From the NCBI GenBank assembly GCA_903813345.2, contig CAIIXF020000001.1, positions 61,800,270 through 61,864,269 of the forward strand: a DNA stretch of 64,000 bases, in the 5' to 3' direction. A program made the translations under genes and the position numbers. Source of the stretch: Owenia fusiformis (lineage: Eukaryota > Annelida > Polychaeta > Sabellida > Oweniidae). The notes under the pieces were generated by a model. That model searched no databases. It was not told where the DNA came from and saw nothing but the letters and a program-made list of their open reading frames with translations. Below, piece by piece: positions 12,567 to 23,800 of this stretch; position 1 is the stretch's first letter; the number at the start of each line of letters is the position of its first letter.

Positions 12567-13077
12567 ATAAATAAGACACTCTTTGTTGTTTTGAATTTGC
12601 ATTTAAATTGCCCAGCCATCTTATTTTTATTGATGTAAACATAATAGACTCACTTTCATTGATCTTTACACGCAGTCCTAGTTCATACATTCGTCTACTT
12701 CGCAGGATATTTATTCACAAAAGAATTAAAATAAAATTGAAAGAAATATTTTACAACAAGCGGCCATCTTGACTAAATCGCTATAGCGGAAAAAAGGCAT
12801 AGTTTCAAAATGGAGAACGAGACAACGTCTATTTTAAATGAAAACGTTCAATATCTCATCAACAAGACAAGCCGTTACCATTTCAATTCATGAAATATTA
12901 AAAGAACGATTTTTAGAATATTATATAAATTTATTGAATGAAGATTTTACAATAGTTCACGGTGTTCCAGATGGAATCACTTCGAGCCAAGAGTTGGCTA
13001 GAGACTCGAGTAATATGAAGCCAATAGTATTCTTCTAGAAAGTGAACATAGCACAGAATTGGACCGAATAGTCTCTA
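12567..13077. other. Unassigned stretch with start-codon-like contexts on both strands
   Basis: On the minus strand, ATG at 12690 begins MYELGLRVKINE and meets a GTGAGT donor-like site near 12654. CAAGATGGCCGC (minus, near 12770) resembles a promoter-proximal start context. On the plus strand, ATG at 12811 (CAAAATGGAGAACGAG) opens 27 codons. None of these peptides is recognised, and the flanks are LINE relics, so this could be transposon sequence. I make no functional claim. Confidence 0.25.
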
Positions 13078-14602
13078 GAAGTCTAATAGTCCTAAGTCGG
13101 TAACACACATCCCATACTTAGGTATTGACATCACAAATAACTTACGCTGGACTACATATATTCAAACTATTGTATCCAAAGCCAATAAGGTGCTTGGATT
13201 CCTCAGGCGCAACCTCCATCAATGCCCTGAAAAAGTGAAAGCTCAGGCGTACAAGTCACTAGTCCGGCCTAATTTAGAGTATGCCACCTCGGCATGGGAT
13301 CCATACCGACAAAAAGATATTGATATGTTGGAACAGGTACAGAGAAGAGCAGCCAGGTTTGTAACCAAATGTCACTCGAGGGAACCAGGCTGCGTCACCA
13401 AAGCTGTTCAAGACCTACAGTGGGAGCCACTGAAGGAGCGTCGAGAGGCTGCTAGAGTTTTCCTCTTCTACAAAGGAAAGCAGAACCTAGCAGCCATCGA
13501 CGTGCCTCCATACTTCCGCCAACAGATCAATACCAACACTAGGTTGTATCATCCTTTTAAGTTCATACAACCATCAACTAGAACGGATGTATACAAATTT
13601 AGCTATTTCCCTAGGACAATAGCTAAATGGAACACTCTACCTGGTGACATCTTAGACTGTGACAGTCTAAGTAGTTTTAAATCATCATACTATGCCTATG
13701 TCAATAACTGCAATTAAATAGGTGTGTTTTTAATATAGATCTATGTTTTAATGTAAAAGGTCCCCAGTGCACAGCAACAAGCCTGCACTACTGGTAAAGA
13801 GGGGTGATGTCAACGCGGTAGCCTGACAGTCACCCCAGGGTATTTCAACATAAAGGGACTTCCTAGGGGGGTACAGGGGCCAACCAGGAAGGTTCCTTTC
13901 AATTTCAAAAGGAGTTGTAAACCATAGATCTATTTTTAAATGTTAAGGTTTTAAATTATATTCTATTCAAATTCTATCACTGTTAAATTATATATCTGCT
14001 TTATATGGGCTTATTTTATCCCGTTCCCGGACTATGGTCCTGTGAACATCTCAATCTTTTGCCTGTGCGATTACAACATGGGAGAATTTTTTACTGATCT
14101 TACACTTCAGATACCTACTTCAATAGATTCCTTGGTAATTTAGCATTCTTTTCGTGTAGTTGAATCCACAATTGTCTGGGTTTATCGGCAGAACGAAGAC
14201 ATTTTCGTTTTTGATCGCAATATTTGCGTGTAACATTTAACTTATTTCAACCGTCAAATTCCTCCATATTGGTACTTCCGGGCTACATCCGCGACAGCCA
14301 AACGGGGGATTCCCCTTTTAAATCCAACCGCCATTTTGAAAAGTGATGGAATCTCTCTCGATGAAAAAGAGAAAATGTTCCCGTTCTGCCGATATACCCA
14401 GACAATCGGCGGTTCCAATATATTAGAAGTTACATCTTGAGTTCTATAATGCATTGAGGTAGGTATCTTAAGTGTAAGGGGCGTAGATAATTCTCCCAAG
14501 TTGTAATCGTACAGGCAAATGAATGCGATCAGTGCAGGACTATAGTCCGGGAACGGGATAAGGCTTATTAGCCTTTTGCAGATTATTGACATAGACATAG
14601 AA
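13078..14602 (+). mobile_element. 5'-truncated LINE, copy 1 (RT C-terminus and 3' UTR)
   Basis: From about 13095 an open frame runs to the stop at 13715-13717. It shows HIPYLGIDI, LGFLRRNLHQCPEKV, YKSLVRPNLEY, WDPYRQKDIDML and VQRRAARFV, the usual C-terminal region after the RT domain in CR1/L2/jockey-like LINEs. The RT palm and endonuclease are missing (5' truncation). The 3' UTR continues to about 14602 but is split by the TIR element at 14016-14561. Compared with copy 2 (15240-16412), coding identity is very high, so both insertions look fairly recent. Confidence 0.85.
14016..14561. mobile_element. 546-bp TIR element with 8-bp target duplication in the LINE 3' UTR
   Basis: Termini are TTATCCCGTTCCCGGACTAT on the left and the same sequence in inverted form on the right, matching over 27 bp with one mismatch. 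Imperfect inverted similarity continues for about 200 bp on each side. The 8-bp GGCTTATT is present at 14008-14015 and 14562-14569. The other LINE copy reads GGGCTTATTAGCC without interruption (near 16365), so the empty site is visible. An 8-bp duplication fits hAT or P-type elements; the TIR sequence is not a hAT consensus, so class is open. No ORF. Confidence 0.85.
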
Positions 14603-14612
14603 CCCAAAAATA

Positions 14613-14620
14613 ACTTCCGG
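14613..14620. promoter_or_regulatory. ETS-type motif in the probable RMC1 promoter
   Basis: ACTTCCGG lies 220 bp upstream of the RMC1 start codon. ETS sites are common in TATA-less housekeeping promoters. The LINE copy ends about 10 bp to the left, so at most 240 bp of non-transposon DNA separates the LINE from the first coding exon. Confidence 0.35.
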
Positions 14621-14839
14621 TTCAGCTATTTTAGTTTTGTCGCACACATCAAATATTTTTGATTCTTCTCTCTCACGAAAATAGTAGAATAAATATCTCT
14701 TTACCTAACTGATTTGAATGTGTCCACGATGGTTCAAAACAGAAGGTGCCAATCTTGAAATTCTGCGAAAGAAGAAACTTTCGATAAGCAGGCAGGATTA
14801 CGTTTTCACGGCACTGAACGAAAAATATTGAGCGATAAT

Positions 14840-17800
14840 ATGGAGGCGGAAGAAAATGAAAATTTCTATGTTCAATTGAACTCATCTCCTATCCGTTTTG
14901 AGCCAATAAATACGCTTATAAATGTTTTCTTCGATGACTCTAATAGACAGGTAATCGCCTTGATTTATTATTCAGAGGAATGTACAAGAGAACCTTTGAG
15001 ATTTTGCTATTTATTCATTTCATAGAAAATAATCCAAATAGTTGATGATTCCCGGGAAATTACATATATGTCACTTTTCGAAATCAATCCATTTGTCCTT
15101 CAAAATAGGGTGAATCAAACGAGGTTTTCACTATATAAAATAGAACATATGATACGGAATGGTATGAAGATAGGGTCTTTTAGTTTGACCTTCATTGCCA
15201 TATATTGGGTGTCCCAAAAGGTGACCCTATTATGGAATTCGCAATAATAACTTGAACTGGTTCAGATCCTGGCTTGTGGGAAGATCACAACAGGTAGTGC
15301 TCGATGGTGAATCAAGTTCAAAAACTCCAGTAAAATCAGGAGTTCCTCAAGGAACAGTTCTTGGACCACTCTGTTTCCTTGTTTATATCAATGATATGGG
15401 CAACAACCTATCATCCTCAGCCAGTCTTAAACTATTTGCTGATGACAGCCTTTTATTCATGACAGTCGAAAGCAAGCAAGATGCATTAACACTACAGGAG
15501 AATCTAGATAAACTGGTTTCCTGGGCATCAACATGGCAAATGAAATTCCATCCATCAAAATGCTATGTGCTAAATATTCACAAAGGTAAATCCCCTATCA
15601 TTCACAATTACACCATGCTAGGGGAAAACCTTAAGAAAAAGTGAAGTCTCAGGCGTATAAGTCACTAGTCCGGCCTAATTTAGAGTATGCCAGTTCGGCA
15701 TGGGATCCATTCCGACAAAAAGATATTGATATGTTGGAACAGGTACAGAGAAGAGCAGCAAGGTTTGTAACCAAATGTCACTCGAGGGAACCAGGCTGCG
15801 TCACCAAAGCTCTTCAAGACCTACAATGGGAGCCACTGAAGGAGCGTCGAGAGGCTGCTAGAGTTTTCCTTTTCTACAAAGGAAAGCAAAACCTAGCAGC
15901 CATCGACGTGCCTCCATACTTCCGCCAACAGATCAATACCAACACTAGGCTGTATCATCCTTCTAAGTTCATACAACCATCAACTAGAACGGATGTATAC
16001 AAATTTAGCTATTTCCCTAGGACAATAGCTAAATGGAACACTCTACCTGGTGACATCTTAGACTGTGACAGTCTTAGTAGTTTTAAATCATCATACTATG
16101 CCTATGTCAATAACTGCAATTAAATAGGTGTGTTTTTAATATAGATCTATGTTTTAATGTAAAAGGTCCACAGTGCACAGCAACAAGCCTGCACTACTGG
16201 TAAAGAAGGGTGATGTCAACGCGGTAGCCTGACAGTCACCCCAGGGTATTTCAACATAAGGAAAGTTTGTTTCCATTTTAATGAGTTGCAAACCATAGAT
16301 CTATTTTTAAATTATATTCTATTCAAATTCTGTCACTGTTAAATTATATATCTGCTTCATATGGGCTTATTAGCCTTTTGCAGATTATTGACATAAGACG
16401 TAGACATAGACCCTCTTTTTGACAAGTATTTTCTCTGCAATAAACCACTTGGATTCAATGAAAATTTCTATAAAGTAGTCTAGTCAAGTTTTACAAATAT
16501 CACAGAGACTGGTTACATATTATTTCAGGATTGACAAATTCTAAAATACAATATCAGAGCTGCGCAACTAGGCCTTCATAGTGTAAGGATCCTTGATAGC
16601 AAGTTTAGTCTATATCCAATTGACTGAATTTCCTGAGAATTCAGTCTATTGATCATTATGTCCCTCCTGTGGGAAAAAACAGGAAATTTCAGGCACACAA
16701 TTATCAATTTTAGGAAACTTCCCTTCCCAAAAATAAGCATTATAACAATTCTATTAAGTAGTAAGGTACAATTAAATGCTATGAAAAGTAACACAGCATA
16801 TTGTCAAATGGAAATAAAGCTAGGGGAAGTAACAAGTATGCAAATTAATTTACCCAGTCGGCCATTTTGAATGGCACTTCCTATGTAAACAAATATTTTT
16901 CAATCCCAAATTTTAACATATGTGGGCTATAGTCTGAATATTTTCATTCCAAATTTCAAACAAAAATTCAGACTAGAGGATATAGTCTAATAGCAAGTTA
17001 CTACGACGGCCCAGCTGTAGGGGCATAATCCTCTATAGCTCATTTGGAGGAACCTCAGATTTTGGATCCAGGGAGTTTGTGTAAAAAACCGGGTGACCGG
17101 GTAACCGGGTGACCGGGTACTTAACGTTCCTAGCAGGGTTAGGAATTTTTTTTATTTATAACGTTGGATCTGGACAATACGCGTACGTTATTTTCGACGT
17201 CAAGTTTTGAGGTTATTTCACATCATAAGAACGTTTTGACAACGTTAACTTTTAACGTTAAAATAACGTCGGTAATGAACCGATTTAGTGAGAACATATT
17301 GACGTCTTTGTAATGTTTCCTTAACTCACAAACATTTTGAAGCCATTTCCACAATGTTGAAATTCAACCATCCATCGACGTTTGCTGAATATTTAAATAA
17401 CGTCAGATCAATACGGTCCATGAACGTCATTATCGACGTCACGTTTTGAGGTTATTTCAAATCGAAAAAAGTTTCGACAACGTTAAATTTTAACGTTAAC
17501 AATACGCCGGAAATGAACCGACTTAGTGAGAACACAACGTTTTTGTCATGTTTTTTTCCACCAACAAATATTTTGATATTAAAATTTGAGTTACGTCACT
17601 TATGGACCAATAAACGTTCCTATTTGTTATGTTTTCCACACTAACGAACTTTACGGACACGTTACAACAACGTTCTTTTTATACCATCAATATATGTCTC
17701 ATGTTTACTTTGCCTCGATGTGTAAAGAACAAAAATGTGCAACGTCTTCTAGGAACTTATATGCTACTTATGAGCAACGTGACATGGACGTCACTGTTTG

Positions 17801-20800
17801 CTGGATCGATTATTTTAAACAGTGCTCTATCTCATATAGGGTAAAAATATCGAACAGCAGTGCACTCGGTAGGCTAAGTCTGTCATGTCAATTCGCTACT
17901 ATATATCGGGGGAAATGTGGAACTTTGAAAGTTGGTAACCCTGCTAGGAACGTTAGGTACCCGGTCGACCGGGCACCCGGTTACCCGGTCACCCGGTTTT
18001 TTACACAAACCCGGATCCAGGGGTCCTAGATTCGATTTCCAGATGGGCATTGAATTTAGCACACTTAAAATTTCTTTTTCTGGCTTGTTCATGGGGTTGT
18101 TACACTATACTCGTTAGTTAGTATTACGCCTGGGGCACGTTGGTAGCACCTGTCAATCAGATTTGGTCTCAAAATAGCTTGTCTGTATTTCAGGTTTATT
18201 GATTTGTGTAAATGGCTTTTTTCAGATAACAAGGGCTTTGTATAAAAAACCTCCTACCTTATACACACCTACCCACCTACGTGGAACATGATACAGTCAT
18301 TGAAGTGTCAATTTTAAAGATTATTAAATCTCAAAATAGCTCAAATTATTAACATTTCTACAATTCCAGCTTATTTTATGACTAGACAGATGAAAGATCC
18401 ATAAATAAAGGCATATATGCATTTAATATGTAATGACCCGAGGGCACCCCAGGGGAATAAATAACTAACGACCGCGAGCATAGGTCCAACAAGCCAGATA
18501 AAGAAATTGAAAGAAAGTGTGCTTAATTCGATGCCTCGAGTGGGAATCGAACCCAGCTGGGATGTAGTAGCAACTTGCTATCAAGGGTCCTTACAAATGC
18601 ATCTATAACTCATCATAAACTTAAATTTAATAAACTAAGATCTTTAAAGTTGAACCCTTCAAAGACTGTAGATAGACTTGTTAATGATAGTTACATGTAC
18701 CTTATAGTTCCACGATAAAAATTCTCAAAGAATTTGGCTTATCTGAGAAAATACGGAATGTACTAAAAACCCTTCGACCTACAACCCTTCGACCCTACGA
18801 CTAACTGGGTGTCAAGAATTTTTGGAATATATTTTATTGAAAAACCTTTCGACCTCTGATTTCCCAGTCCAGTTTACTAAATGATTACGTATACTGCCCT
18901 GTCAACCCTCACGCATTAGGCATGCCGTTTATGTCACGCCCCCCCCCCCCCCCCGTTGGCGGGTTGGAACAGCGAGCGCAAGCAAGCTGGAAAATTTTTA
19001 GGTGTGCAAAATCTGGCAGTGATCACTGAAGCTGTCCAAAGTTTGAAGGAAGGTGTTCAACATTTGGAAGTCACTCATGTTAGATGGTCCCAAGTTGAAG
19101 AGTAATAGGCTATGGAGCGATTTTTGCATATATAATTTGTGAAAACTGATAAGCATGGGACACTATCTTATGACACTTTGGCAAGTAGGCAGCCATTTTG
19201 AAAAATGGCTTCTAACTTAGTGTGTGTTATTTTGCATATTAACTCGAAAAGTAGTGGACCTATTTTTTCATATTTGATATGTTGATACTCATAAGCATGG
19301 CACATTGGCCAGGTGGCCATTTTGAAAAGTGGCCTCTATTTTAAAGTCTTATTTTACTTTTTTACTAAAACTTGAAAAGTAGTTGAACGATTTTGAGATC
19401 AAAAGTTCGATGGGATTTGCTCCACCTCGCGTTGCTGTTATCTAGTTCTGAAATGTTTCATATCTATGTTTAATAAATATAGTTGTATATATGTGTTTGT
19501 AATAACCTATGCCCTTAAAATGTATATATTCAGGGGGGGGGGCATTCGTGGGTTCAAGTGGGCCACTCCATTGGCCAAATATTCTCTTAAAATCAGTACA
19601 ATTTTTCACGATTCTGAGCATTTTCAAGATTTCTGGGCCACTTGAAAATTGTCAAATGTTCACCCCTTGATCCTTTTGAAAAACTTAAATTGGCAAAAGC
19701 TGGTTATACGAACCTGATATGACCTAGCTTGCAAGCTTTTTCATGAGTTTGTGTTTATTTTCGAACCCGGGCCTCCCGTGTGCTAAGCGAGCATTCTACC
19801 GCTAGACCACCGTGATATTATGAATGGTGGAAGTAATTAAACGCTACTTATTTTGAATGCTATGATTCGGAAGTGACGTCACTTAAAGTTCATCCCCGAA
19901 ACAACCCAAGATTGCGTTTCGGGGCAAAGTCCAGCTTAAATATCTTTAACTCTCTTGGGACAGATTCTTAAGTTCTATACACAAAGTAATATTTCCAGCA
20001 ACTTCATATGGACTGACAAATAGAAGGTCAAAGGGTTTTTATTATGTCCCCACCACGCATATTGTCGGCCTAGGCGCGTCCGTCCGTCTGTCTGTCCGTC
20101 TGTCCGTCCGTACGTCCGGGAGTTTTCTCCAAAACCGCTACAGATATCACCTTCAAATTTTCAGGGATAACTTATGAGTGCATACAGATGTGGATGAAAA
20201 AAAATTAACTCGATACCTACTTCCTGTCGGCCATTTTGAAGTCAAATGCTAAAATCCTTGTCTGCAAACTTTAAGAAAAACGGCTTCACAGTTGCTTTTA
20301 AAACTTTAACATCTTGTTCAGCTCACTTCATTCTAGATCTGATTAGGTTTTGGACCTGTTAGCTCAGTCATGTCAGCCATTTTGAATGTCTTAAGAAAAG
20401 TTAGCGCACGATAATACTTTGTATCATATTGAATGGTGTTTTTGAGTTTTCATATTCTAACTATTTAGTAGCTTTATAAATAATTTCAGATGTACTTTGT
20501 TGTTAAAGCCTATGTTGTTGTTAACAGTATTTATATGTGATAATTTTGTAAAAAGAAATCAGCAAAAACTCATGATCACTTTTTTATTGTCAGCCATTTT
20601 GGATTTTTCCGTCCTAAAATCTTGTCTGTGGAGTCTTGTCTACGTGTTTTCAGGTGAACCGTTTGGTGGATCAATTCTTGATTTTTAGGGATGATTCTTA
20701 GTATAAAAATCTAGATCTGATTAGTTTTTTGGCATTCTGGGTCAATGTCAAGGCAGCCATTTTGGATTTTCTGTCCTAAAATCTTGTCTGTAAAGTCTTG

Positions 20801-23800
20801 TCTACGCGTTTTCAGGTGAACTGTTTGGTAGATCAATTTCAATTTTTCAGGGATGATCCTTAATATGAAAATGTACAACTGATTAGTTTTTTGGCATTCT
20901 GGGTAATTGTCAAGGCAGCCATTTTGGATTTTCCGTCCTAAAATATTGTCTGTAAAGTCTTGTCTACGCATTTCCAGGTGAACAGTTCTGTAGATCAATT
21001 TCAAATTTTCAGGGATGATTCTTAGTATGAAAATCTAGATCTGATTAGTATTTGGGCATTCTGGGTAAATGCCAAGGCAGCCATTTTGGATTTTCCGTCC
21101 TAAAATCTTGTCTGTAGAGTTTTGTCTACGCATTTCCCGGTGAACCGTTTGGTAGATCAATTTCAAATTTTCAGGGATGATTCTTAATATGAAAATCTAG
21201 ATCTGATCAGTTTTTTGGCATTCTGGATAAATGTCAAGGCAGCCATTTTGGATTTTCCGTCTAAAAATCCTGCCCGTAAAGTCTTGTCTATGCGTTTTTA
21301 GGTAAACCGTTTTGTAGATCAATTTCAAATTTTCAGGGATGATTCTTAGTATGAAAATCTAGATCTGATTAGTTTTTTGGCATTCTGGATAAATGCCAAG
21401 GCAGCCATTTTGGATTTTCCGTCTTAAAATCCTGCCCGTAAAGTCTTGTCTACGCGTTTTTAGGTGAACCGTTTTGTAGATCAATTTCAAATTTTCAGGG
21501 ATGATTCTTAGTATGAAAATCTAGATCTGATTAGTTTTTTGGCATTCTAGGTAAATTTTAAGGTGGCCATTTTGGATTTTCCGTCATCAAATTGTGTCGG
21601 TAAAGTCTTGTCTACTCATTTTTAGGATAACCATTTGACAGGATCACCCATAGGTGGGGACATTTTGTACACATTTGTGTTCTTGTAAAAATATATTTCA
21701 AAAATTCTTGACACGCTGTAAGTCGTAGGTTGCAGGGTCGAAGGGTTTTTAGTACATTCCAGAAAATACTTGTCAAAAAGCGAATCACTTCTTTGGGACA
21801 CTGGTATATCTTATTCAGAAGATCTACCCATGCCTAGGGTTAGCAGTTAGCTAGATCAACAAGTTAAACCTTGCTGACCTTATTTCTTATCTGACATCCG
21901 TCGTTGTTGTTGCCTAACCGATTCTGCCCCAAGGGAATTCAGATTTATAAATTTAGCCAGATTTTGGTTTAATTTATTAAACCTGCTGCTTAAGCCTGCT
22001 AGCATGAGTTCTACCTTTAAGTGTCTGCTAATGATTATGCACTTGAACTTGTATTGGGCAAATATAACATGAAACCATGGACCTCTGTCAGTAGAACATT
22101 TTCTGTTAATTTCTTAGGTATTTGCGGTGCGGTCAGGGGGCGCTGCCGGTGTGGTTGTCAAGGGACCAGATGACAAGACTAGCCTTAGCTTCAGGTAACA
22201 GACTCATTTGTAACCACTTGTTCTTCCTATCTTTGTTAGTCAAGGTATCCAAGGTTTATTCTTTGTAATATGCTTGTCTATAGCATAATTCTTATGACAT
22301 CTCGCATTGCTCCATTTGCAGCACAGCTGGGTGGTTTTCTGTGAAAAGAATCACATATTCTTTAAGTCTGATTGAATAATTTTAAGTGGAACATAGAAAT
22401 TAATATCCTTTGTAGTAAACTTTGATATGCTGAACTGACTCAATATAAAAAAGAATTAAGATTGAATTCTTTAATATTTTAGGATGGAAGACAGGGGGAG
22501 TGTAATATCTATTAAATTTTCCTATGATATGAAAGTCCTGGCAGTTCAGAGATCACAAAAATCTGTGGTGAGTTTCAAAAATCTACACAATTTGCATTAA
22601 AAAAAAACCTGTGTATAAATGATCGAGCCAGAGGTTATTGATGCTAGGCCTTTACCATCAGGGTACTATGAATTATATAATCATTTAATAGATACCCTAA
22701 ACTATGTTTATTAAAAAATATTATCTTCCAGGAGTTCGTCAACTTCACCAATGGCAACATTGATACAATGGAATACTCACAGACCTGTAAGGTGAGCAAA
22801 TAAAACTATTCATTTTGCTTTTTAATTTTTTTATTTGTTCAATAATTAGACTCCAGATTGAAAATCTGGAGTCTATTGCTTTTGCCTGTTTTCTTCTTAT
22901 TCTTATTCTTATTATTCTTCCTCTACCCACGTTTTCTCGCTAACTAGAAGAGCTTACTTTAATCTGCCTACATGGCTAACATAGCTCAGTAACCTAGTTT
23001 CTCGGAAATTAGGTCAAATTTTTATCTAGGTCAAAGGTCAAGAACTAGGTCACGTCCTACATTTTCAACATTCTGACATTTATCTTCCTACATCTTTCAT
23101 CTAACTCCTTCATCTTACTTCCATCATGTAGCTTAGAAAAAGCCCTTTCATAAGTGTGCCATCAGATTTTTGATTACTCTTACCGATTTTGAGATATGGC
23201 GTCCAGAAAGTAGGTCAGAACAAAAAATTCTCCAAATTCAACATGTGAGTTATGAAATAAGTGTAGAAGTGTAGGAAGTTATGGCGTTTTGAAAGCTCAA
23301 AAATCGCTAAATTTGGTGCCTATGTTAAGTCAATGGGAAAAAAGACTTTTTCGAAGTGTAAAATACAAGATATAGACTGAGTACAGCTTAACATAATGAA
23401 TGGTTATAAAAAAGGGGACCTCAAAAGCTACATAGCTTCAAAATTTGGACACTAAAATGCCTAGGTCAAAATCTAGGTCAAATTCATTAGTTTTCCTTAT
23501 TTTTACGATTCTGACACTACACTTTAATAATTTACTTCAAAATTTTGTATACAGGTAGCAAAGAGTGTGCTTATAGTGTTAGCCTTTTGCCGTCAGAAGG
23601 TATTTTGACCCACTTTTGAGATATGGTGTCTAAAAAGTAGGTCAAAATAAAAAGTTCTCCAAATTTAACATATGAGCTATGAACTAAGGGTAGAATTTTC
23701 CCAGAAATCCGAATCTGCAAACCAAATTTCAATCCGACTTTCAGTTCGGAAGTTATGGCGTTTTGAAAGCTCAAAAATCGCTGAATTTGGTGCCCCATGT

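Larger units (their letters stand above)
16583..18150 (+). mobile_element. tRNA-derived SINE, split by two TIR elements
   Basis: After removing the two insertions (16606-16989 and 17071-18012, each with one target copy), a continuous SINE remains. It reads GTAAGGATCCTTGATAGCAA, an A-box-like TAGCTCATTTGG, a B-box-like GATTCGATTTCC near 18030, then TTTCTGGCTTGTTC, CTCGTTAGTTAG and CGCCTGGGGCAC. The same blocks occur in reverse at 18431-18600. SINEs of this kind are transcribed by RNA polymerase III and depend on a LINE for retroposition. Confidence 0.75.
18745..21769. repeat. Inverted repeat pair enclosing ~3 kb in RMC1 intron 1
   Basis: The left arm (18745-18800) contains GGAATGTACTAAAAACCCTT followed by CGACC. 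The right arm (21700-21769) carries the same sequence inverted. Enclosed are a poly-C run (about 18942-18957), a fragment resembling the 30226 element (19000-19430), a tRNA-like relic and the tandem-repeat element at 20044-21663. The arms could be TIRs of a composite element. No target duplication was identified. Confidence 0.65.

Noticed and set aside
14828-14839. Upstream TTG as the RMC1 start
   Set aside because: The ATG at 14840 is in frame, in good context, and matches family N-termini; TTG starts are not expected here.
17586-18117. Overlapping ORFs, one of 147 codons
   Set aside because: They cross the terminus of the ACCGGGT-repeat element into the SINE; composition is not protein-like.
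20711-21004. Minus-strand ORF of 97 codons with internal repeats
   Set aside because: It is a read-through of the 162-bp tandem core of the pearl-like element.
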